A model generated the notes under the pieces. The model did not search any database, was not told the DNA's origin, and worked only from the letters and a program-made list of their open reading frames with translations. Made by a program: the position numbers and the translations under genes. Shown here piece by piece: positions 57,697 through 64,000 of a stretch of 64,000 bases of DNA (positions are counted from its first letter, which is position 1; each line of letters starts with the position of its first letter). Where the stretch lies: positions 57,645,651-57,709,650 of the forward strand of contig NC_065571.1 in the NCBI RefSeq assembly GCF_937616625.2. Direction: 5' to 3'. The DNA comes from Mercurialis annua (lineage: Eukaryota > Streptophyta > Magnoliopsida > Malpighiales > Euphorbiaceae).

Positions 57697-58433
57697 CGAA
57701 CCGAGTGGAAGATGAGATATCTTTCACTACTCCTACTTGAGTTCATTGTTTGACGGTCAAGCTTTCGACCTTAAAAAGCGCACTCGGGAGGCATTCCCGA
57801 GAGGTTAGTTTTATTTGTGTTTATTCATTTCCCTTATTTAAATTAAATTTAGTTTTGTTTTGTTAGTTTTTTTTTTCGTCAGTTATCGTTTTGTATTCAA
57901 GATAATGCCGGGGTATTTGTTTTCCGTTGTGGTGTGTAGGATTGAATTGAGAAACCAGATTTTGCCCTGGTCTCGATCGAGAAGCTCATGGGATTAGGCT
58001 TCTCGATCGAGACCTTACTTCCCTTGAGAAGCCGAGAGCATGCCAAAAATAGGGTCTCGATCGAGACTCCTTTCCCAGGTAGGTCTCGATCGAGAAGCCC
58101 TCTGACTTCAGTCAAAGTATGCAATTTCCAAGAGACACAAAAGAGAAGCACATGGATTGCTGAGGTGGCATGATCTCGACCATTCACAAGAAGCACAAAG
58201 TACATGGATTGCTGAGTTGTCAAAATCCCACACATCCATTTCAAACAAATGACTTTGCCATAAATACACACCCACCTCTCCATCTTCTTTAAAAAGTCTT
58301 CCTCTTTTAGCCAAAACCATATCCACCATTCTTCCTCTCTTGAGAAATTCGGCCACCACAAGAACACCTATCAAACCACCACCAAAAATCAAAGCAAAAA
58401 CATATTCAACCACCCTTTGTGCAACAAATCAAC
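57697..58433 (+). other. Spacer between integrase and third ORF
   Basis: Non-coding. 57965-58100 carries a third block of TCTCGATCGAGA palindromes; its GAGAAGCCGAGAGC...AAAAATAGGGTCTC text matches the LTR block at 50635-50670, so it looks like a diverged copy of that LTR segment. Confidence 0.8.
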
Positions 58434-59801
58434 ATGGGAAAATCCGGAACGTCGAAAAAGAGCTCCGCTAAACTCCCCACCAAGGAACTTGAACCACCAC
58501 CACCACCACGCCATCAACCAATCCGTTCAAGGAAGAAGACAACCGCCTCCGGGTCAAGAGTTGTTGGTACTACCACTCCGGCGGCCCTCACAAGACAATA
58601 TGATACTCCATTCCAAATCCATTCGGTGGAGGAAGGAGAGCGATTCAAGAAAATCAAGGAGCGGGTCTTTGCCATTCCGTTCATCCTTGATTGGCATTCC
58701 ATGCTTGTGCTAGGGGTACGCACTCGGGTTAAGCAATATTTTGAAATTCTTGGATTGTATAAATTGTCGGAATGCACAACCACCGGATACGAAGAGTTAA
58801 CATGGGAATTCTTCACCACGCTTCGAGCTCAAGGTGAAGACAATTTGACACTCCATTTTCGGCTCCTAGGTGCGGAGTATGTGTTGACAATGGAGATGCT
58901 ACAAGCGGAGTTTGGGTTACCAACTACGGGACTCAAAGACAATCCAAAGGAATTTAGCTATGAAGACGTTTGGTTGGAAGCGTCGGGAATGGAGGGCTAC
59001 AAGGCCAAAACGGCCAAAATGGTTGATGTGAAGGATTCCATCCTTGTGATTATTTTGAAATGGGTGGGGCACACTTTTGGCGGAAGGCATGAGTACAACA
59101 AGATCGGAGAAACCGAAGTTCTTATGATGAATTCGATTATGCATCCGGAAGTGGAGGCCTACAAGTTGAATATGGCGTGTCGGTTGATCATGAATTTGAG
59201 GGATGTGCCGAATGATGATACCAAACTTGGTTTTGGATGGTTGGTAACTCGGATTGCTTTAATGTTGGGTGTTTCCGATGAAGCCTTTGCGAACTTCACT
59301 CCGATTCCGGCTAGGAAGCTCGACTCCGATCACATGGAGAAAGCCGGTTATGCAAAGGAAGATAACATGTTGCCTTATTATCAAAGAAAGAAATGGATAA
59401 AGGAGCATGGAGTTGTGGCGGCTTACAAAGCGGAATTTGGGGAAGATGCGGAATATCCGGGAGAGGCACCACCGGAGCCACCACAACCACCTCCGAGATC
59501 GAGAAGAGCGGGGAAAGAACCGGTCGAATCAAGCAACCAAGGCGAAGGGGTTCCGGCGGACGCACAAATGGGTCACGGTCCACCAATGGGGTTCTATGAA
59601 GAACAACGCCAATTCATGGCGACGCAAACTCAATTTATGGAGGATCAAAGGAAAATGTGGCGCAAGATGGAGTATTATCAAGAGCGTTTGAAGGCGAAAG
59701 TGAACCGCCATGGGCGCGATTTTCGTGACTATGTGAACGGCACGGGCGACATTTGGATTGATACTCCTTCTTCTTCTCCCGAGCCTCCGGAATTCGACTA
59801 A
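58434..59801 (+). CDS. Athila 3' ORF (ATHILA ORF-1 family-like)
   Basis: 455 codons from the ATG at 58434; a longer frame starts with GTG at 58419. The position between integrase and 3' LTR is where Athila and Calypso elements carry an envelope-like ORF, but no signal peptide or membrane segment is visible here. The N-terminus is basic and proline-rich (KKSSAKLP, PPPPPRHQPIRSRKK). The central globular part resembles the plant ATHILA ORF-1 / putative transposon protein family (FILDWHSML, LLGAEYVLTMEM, MMNSIMHPEVEAYKLNM). The C-terminus is acidic, proline-rich, then a Gln-rich probable coiled coil (QFMATQTQFMEDQRKMWRK). Intact. Function is unknown. Confidence 0.75.
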   Translation: MGKSGTSKKSSAKLPTKELEPPPPPRHQPIRSRKKTTASGSRVVGTTTPAALTRQYDTPFQIHSVEEGERFKKIKERVFAIPFILDWHSMLVLGVRTRVKQYFEILGLYKLSECTTTGYEELTWEFFTTLRAQGEDNLTLHFRLLGAEYVLTMEMLQAEFGLPTTGLKDNPKEFSYEDVWLEASGMEGYKAKTAKMVDVKDSILVIILKWVGHTFGGRHEYNKIGETEVLMMNSIMHPEVEAYKLNMACRLIMNLRDVPNDDTKLGFGWLVTRIALMLGVSDEAFANFTPIPARKLDSDHMEKAGYAKEDNMLPYYQRKKWIKEHGVVAAYKAEFGEDAEYPGEAPPEPPQPPPRSRRAGKEPVESSNQGEGVPADAQMGHGPPMGFYEEQRQFMATQTQFMEDQRKMWRKMEYYQERLKAKVNRHGRDFRDYVNGTGDIWIDTPSSSPEPPEFD

Positions 59802-61430
59802 ATCGAGATTTGCATCCTTCTAACTCAACTCATACAATTTTGCTTGTTTTTGTTTTATTTCTTGCTTAGGGGCTAAGCTTGAAATAGTGTGAGGAGGGTT
59901 GGCAAAGATTGTATCTCGTTTTAGTGTGTTTTATTTTATTGCTTTTATCGCTTTATGTCGAGGCTTGTGAGTCTAGTTTGTTTTAGTTTGTGATAGTTGT
60001 TTTAGTTTGTGAGTCACCTCCGTGATCTCTTGTTTGAAATCTCGATTATGGAATGAGAATCCGTGCAAATTTAGAAAATTCGTCAAAGCAAGTATTATCT
60101 CCCGGTTTATGAATGTTTAAATGTTTTTATCTAATTAAACAATTTACGGTTCATGCTTGCTTAATGAAATGCAATGGAATTAGACATGTTGAGTTGGCAT
60201 TAGGGCAAGTTTTACAATTGTATGATCTTTAGGCATGACCGAGATACTTGATGCGGATTCATGATGTGTGACCTTGATTGGAACATTGTTGTGTCGCTTT
60301 GAATATGAACATACATTGGCATGAATTCATTTGATTTAAGCATTTGAGCACAACACCACTTTGTATGTGAGCACTTTTGAGCCTAATAGATTATTGTGAG
60401 TGTCTTTTTTGCCGAGAATTCCTAGAATTTGCTCGGTGTCCTTTCAAAATTGCAATGTTGAGTAATTGATGATTAGATGAATATGGCATTAGGAGTAACC
60501 ATTGTTTTAGAGCCCACTTTAAAAGCCTACCATTGTACCTCTAGAAACACAAGCTTGAGCCTAAAACTTTGTTTTTGTTGATATCACCATTGTCACCTAA
60601 GCAATCCTATTCTCCATTTCCGCTTGAAAACACCCAAACTTGACTTGGAAAACTAGTGTGAGGAGGTTAATATAGAAGCTTGACGAAACAAGATAGATTG
60701 AACTCGAGTTTAAAAGTCGAAAGTCTATGCCTAAGAAGAAAAGAGAAAACAAAACAAAGAAAGAATAAATAAAGTTTATAAAAAAAAAAAGATAGAAAAG
60801 CAAGAAGAGAAAAGAAATAAGGGCATTAGAGGACAATAAGAGTTCAAATGTGCCAAAATTCCAAGCTAACCTAAGGCCGATGATAGAGTATCACCTAGTT
60901 TCAAGTCAAGTTTTTAGCCTACATATCAACTTAAACCGTCCCCGAACCTTGGCCACGTTACAACCCTTACAAGTCCATATGATAATTATCAATTACCGAG
61001 CTAGTAGTGGAGTCTAGGACTATGAGCAAACCTATGGGAATTCCGTGATTGTGTGTTGCATTTCCTTACCTTAAACACTTGTGCGAAAGAGAGAAATCAT
61101 GTGAGAAATAATTGTGCTTGTGTTTAATGCTCTTGGGTGATTGACATGGTGCTCATGTTCTTAGTTGACCAAAATATTGCATGTCCCTTAAATGATAGTG
61201 CTCTCGTAAGTGCCAATTGAAAGATTTATTAAACTTTTTGAATTGTTCAAAGTGCCATATTCCTCATGTCTTGGCTATTGCATTCCTCATTTGTTTGCAT
61301 GATTCATGAGTTGTTGACACTAGATGTTGCATTTGCGTGTTCATAAATGGGGAGTATAGTTGTTGCTAAGATTGTGTTCCGTAGTTGTTAAGTGAGAAAT
61401 TCTTCTTACTTGAGGACAAGCAAGAGCTTA
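59802..61430 (+). other. Athila 3' non-coding region
   Basis: About 1.6 kb without coding sequence. Two internal copies of AGTGTGAGGAGG (59886-59897 and 60655-60666) match the polypurine tract next to the 3' LTR. An A-rich purine stretch lies at 60735-60830. Confidence 0.7.
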
Positions 61431-61441
61431 GTGTGAGGAGG
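61431..61441 (+). other. Polypurine tract
   Basis: GTGTGAGGAGG, three bases (TTT-flanked) before the 3' LTR; the expected plus-strand primer site. Confidence 0.75.
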
Positions 61442-61443
61442 TT

Positions 61444-62950
61444 TGATAGGAGTGGAATACTCCTATCGGTTCGAGTCTTTTTAGCATCGCTTCGAACGTT
61501 TTATATGCGTTTTTAAAGCAATTGTATGCCTTATTACGTGTATGTGCAACTTCAGGTAATCGGAGCGATTATGAAGGTTTTTGATCAATAAAGGGCGAAG
61601 TATCAAAGAAATCTAGAAGATGGAAAGAGACCCAAGGCTTACCAAGGTCTCTATCGAGACAAAGGTTTTCAAATCGAGAAGCCACCTTTTAGGCAGGTCT
61701 CGATCGAGAAGGCTCCTGTTCTAAGCTTCTCGATCGAGACCAAGGTCTCCAAGATAAGCCGAGAGCTACCTAAAAATAGGGTCTCGATCGAGAAGCATCC
61801 TTACAAAGGCTTCTCGATCGAGACATGAAGGAGACCTGGAGTAAAATCTTTTTGGGTCAGTGTGCTAGTGGGCCCATTTTCCCCTTTTGGTCAAACCTTT
61901 GTACTAGTGGATTTGTCATTTAGCCTCTTTTGGCTTGGCTATATAAGGCCTTTTATGTTTTTAGGGTAAAAACATTCTACATTTTAGCCTCAATCCTAAT
62001 ATAGTACTTTTTATTTCCTTTTGTAGAGATCTACAATTGTTCTTATTGTTCTTGAGAAGTAATTTCCAGATTTTAGTTTCCTTTATGATTTTTCTTCTAC
62101 TACAAGTCTTATTATTATTTCAAGCTTCATTATCTAGTGAATACTCTTATTTACACACAAGCTCTACTTAAGGTAATTGTCTTTTACTCATTATGAATAG
62201 CAATAGATGTTTAATGTTTGTTGATAAATTAGTAATTCTTGTTATCTTCACCATGGTTGGCTAAACCCCATGTTTGGGGGTTAATTTGAATCTTAGTTGT
62301 GTATGATTGGGTTAGGGTTTGGGGTTGTGTTGATTGTTCTAATTAAGGAGCCTAAAGCTTGCTTAGATTAGCTACCTAAGTATTGTTCTTAAATTAATTC
62401 TCACCTTGAGAGAGGGTTTATTAGTTGGATTTGATTAATTAGAGACTTAATTAGTAACACCATGAGAGTGGGTTAGTAATTAGGTGGCCTATGAGTTGTG
62501 ATTTATTTGTTAATTGCCTCTATTTGCGTTTAGTGCTACGAGAGTAGGTTAAGCTCGATTAGTCGCGGTTTTGTAGCTCTTTGAGGCTCGAGAGAGCGGG
62601 AGTTGCGGTCTTAGAACACTCGGTCCTCGTTTAGTACCCTAAAACCGATACCCTTGATTGCATGACCTAGGAGGATTATTAGCTCCCAAACCTCTTTATC
62701 ACTTGAATTTCGTTAATTATTATTGTGTTTACTCGTTTCTTTAAATTAGTAATTTGTTAATTCCTAAATTAGCATAAGTTGTTAGTAGTTGGTTGATTGG
62801 TTAATTAAGAAAAACACTTATTCCCTTGCTAAACGAATTGAATCGCAACTAAGTTCATTCTCATCGATAATCACTCTTGAATTCACTCCTTGTGGGATCG
62901 ATAACTCGGACTTAGGTCCACTTTATTACAAGTTGGGGTATTTCTCAACA
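61444..62950 (+). repeat. Athila 3' LTR
   Basis: 1507 bp, the same length as the 5' LTR with about four single-base differences (for example GAGA/GATA near 61756, TTTAG/TTGAG near 62052, CCAAAA/CCCAAA near 62687, ATAG/ATTG near 62724). Confidence 0.95.
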
Positions 62951-62966
62951 TGGACCGGAGGGAGTA

Positions 62967-63263
62967 ACGTTTAATATAATTTTGTGGATCTTAATGGAAT
63001 TTTAGGTGATTTTTAAGTCTAAATTTACTATTAGACCACATTTAACCTCAAGACCAACTACTAACATAATTACCATAAATCCACTAAAAATTAATTAAAA
63101 TTATTTGATATGCTATATATGAATAGAATAATATACTACAATTTATCTAGAAAGTTCACCTGAAATATACTACATAGAACTATAAAAGTGCACATTTGAT
63201 CTACTTTAAATTCATGTCACTTGAATATAATAATATAAGATCCGCCAAATTCATCAGATTATG
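62967..63263. other. AT-rich flank of the Stowaway-Athila nest
   Basis: No gene or clear repeat is seen. Confidence 0.5.
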
Positions 63264-63488
63264 GAGAAATTTTTAGATAGACCTAGTCTATCACGTCATC
63301 TGTAGACTAAGCCATTTATAATACAACACCTTATTATAATGATGGCAATATCATAATAATTATGCAATAAATGCATTCAAATCTTAATGGTGATATTACG
63401 ATATTGTTATCATTTTAATGAAGTGTTGTATTATGAGTGACTTAGTCTACTAATGACGTGGTAGACTCGGTCTACCTAAGAATTTCTC
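63264..63488. mobile_element. Mutator-like MITE
   Basis: 225 bp with inverted ends (GAGAAATTTTTAGATAGACC / GGTCTACCTAAGAATTTCTC-type, about 65 bases). It is flanked by a perfect 9-bp duplication CAGATTATG (63255-63263, 63489-63497). Related in sequence to the MITE in XTH intron 2 (GAGAGATT start, CTCTACCA/CTATCACGTCAT inner text). Confidence 0.9.
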
Positions 63489-63497
63489 CAGATTATG

Positions 63498-64000
63498 ATC
63501 TTATTTTAATACACAAAATATCCACATTTATATTTTGACAGTTACCGTACTTTTTTTATTGTTGTTTGATTATCGATAATATAAATTAGTTACTGTACTA
63601 TATTTTTAGTGACTCTAGTATGAAATCCGGTTAATTTTTACTTGCGAGGCAGCCAGCGTACTTTTCAATTTTCTCTCATCTTCATATCAGCCATACGAAC
63701 AAAAGACATCTCACACCTTTATACAATATCACCTTCTCCGTTCCCCAAATTAAAATTTGAGAGTTAAATTTGGTTGTTATGTAAACATAAATTGACCATA
63801 TTTTATTTAAAACATGTCGGAATCACTAAAACTATAATACAATAATCAGTTTATAACGTTTTAAAAATTAATAACCAATTGTGGTGCATCAATAAAAAAA
63901 GAGCCGAAAACACGTTTTTGTACTTCTTCAATGTAGAATAACAATAATTACGAAATTTCAAGAGATTATATAGGCAGTTCGTATGTAAAGGGGAACAACA
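63498..64000. other. AT-rich intergenic DNA
   Basis: No gene or recognised repeat to the end of the window. Confidence 0.5.

Larger units (their letters stand above)
50328..62950 (+). mobile_element. Athila-type Ty3/gypsy LTR retrotransposon
   Basis: 12,623 bp. Two 1507-bp LTRs (TG...CA), a 5-bp duplication TGGAC (50323-50327, 62951-62955), a PBS for tRNA-Asp, then gag, pol (PR-RT-RH-IN) and a third ORF before the 3' LTR. About four substitutions were counted between the LTRs, so the insertion is recent. PR DLGAS, RT FMDD, the Asp-tRNA primer and the extra 3' ORF point to the Athila lineage. An in-frame stop after gag and a deletion in pol make this copy defective by itself. Confidence 0.95.
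50055..62964. mobile_element. Stowaway-like MITE split by the Athila element
   Basis: Left end CTCCCTCCGGTTCATAATAT (50055) and right end TATGGAC | CGGAGGGAG (to 62964) are inverted repeats flanked by TA (50053-50054, 62965-62966). Without the retrotransposon and one TGGAC copy it is about 282 bp. The Tc1/mariner Stowaway type is suggested by the TA target and the CTCCCTCC terminus. Confidence 0.85.

Noticed and set aside
57897..58367. 156-codon minus-strand frame
   Set aside because: Antisense to the Athila spacer, crosses the TCTCGATCGAGA repeats, and has no family resemblance.
58434..59801. Calling the third Athila ORF an envelope gene
   Set aside because: No signal peptide, cleavage site or membrane segment is visible; only the position matches.

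Overview
The window is AT-rich eudicot nuclear DNA. It carries spliced genes with plant-type GT-AG introns, two intact copies and one broken copy of nicotianamine synthase (a plant metal-chelator enzyme), an XTH cell-wall enzyme and a CASP-like membrane protein. Most of the remaining recognisable DNA is transposable elements, many nested in one another. No bacterial, organellar or CRISPR features were seen, and the species cannot be named from the sequence.

Layout. 1-4.4 kb: a CACTA-like element, then a 2.4-kb solo LTR inside a Mutator-like relic. 4.8-7.5 kb: a three-exon CASPL1 gene on the minus strand. 7.5-12.6 kb: intergenic DNA with a Helitron and MITEs. 12.6-18.0 kb: an L1-type LINE with two frameshifts. 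18.0-19.7 kb: a microsatellite, diverged AT-rich repeats and a hAT MITE. 19.7-29.7 kb: a second L1-type LINE (with RNase H) whose ORF2 is split by a 4.5-kb Mutator-like element (22428-26967). That element holds a spliced chimeric plant-mobile-domain gene flanked by arrays of perfect hairpins, and the gene's last exon is hit by a CACTA MITE. 29.9-34.3 kb: a NAS gene (minus) head-to-head with a NAS pseudogene (plus). 35.3-37.7 kb: a three-exon XTH gene with a MITE in each intron. 39.1-47.6 kb: non-autonomous Mutator-like elements around a complete 4.6-kb hAT transposon. 47.7-48.6 kb: the second intact NAS gene. 50.05-62.97 kb: a Stowaway-like MITE split by a young 12.6-kb Athila-type Ty3/gypsy element. 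The end holds one more MITE.

How it works together. The cellular genes are few. The NAS cluster would supply nicotianamine for iron, copper and zinc transport; it grew by local duplication, since upstream DNA is shared between copies. XTH remodels xyloglucan and CASPL1 is a four-pass membrane protein; neither is functionally tied to NAS here. Target-site duplications give nesting orders: LINE then MULE then CACTA MITE; Stowaway then Athila; MULE relic then LTR element (now solo).

The strongest unexplained signals are three. First, blocks of back-to-back perfect hairpins and short palindrome arrays occur inside unrelated-looking Mutator-like elements. Second, a TCTCGATCGAGA-type motif recurs in the Athila LTRs, coding region and 3' spacer. 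Third, the gag and pol frames of the Athila element are separated by one in-frame TAA.
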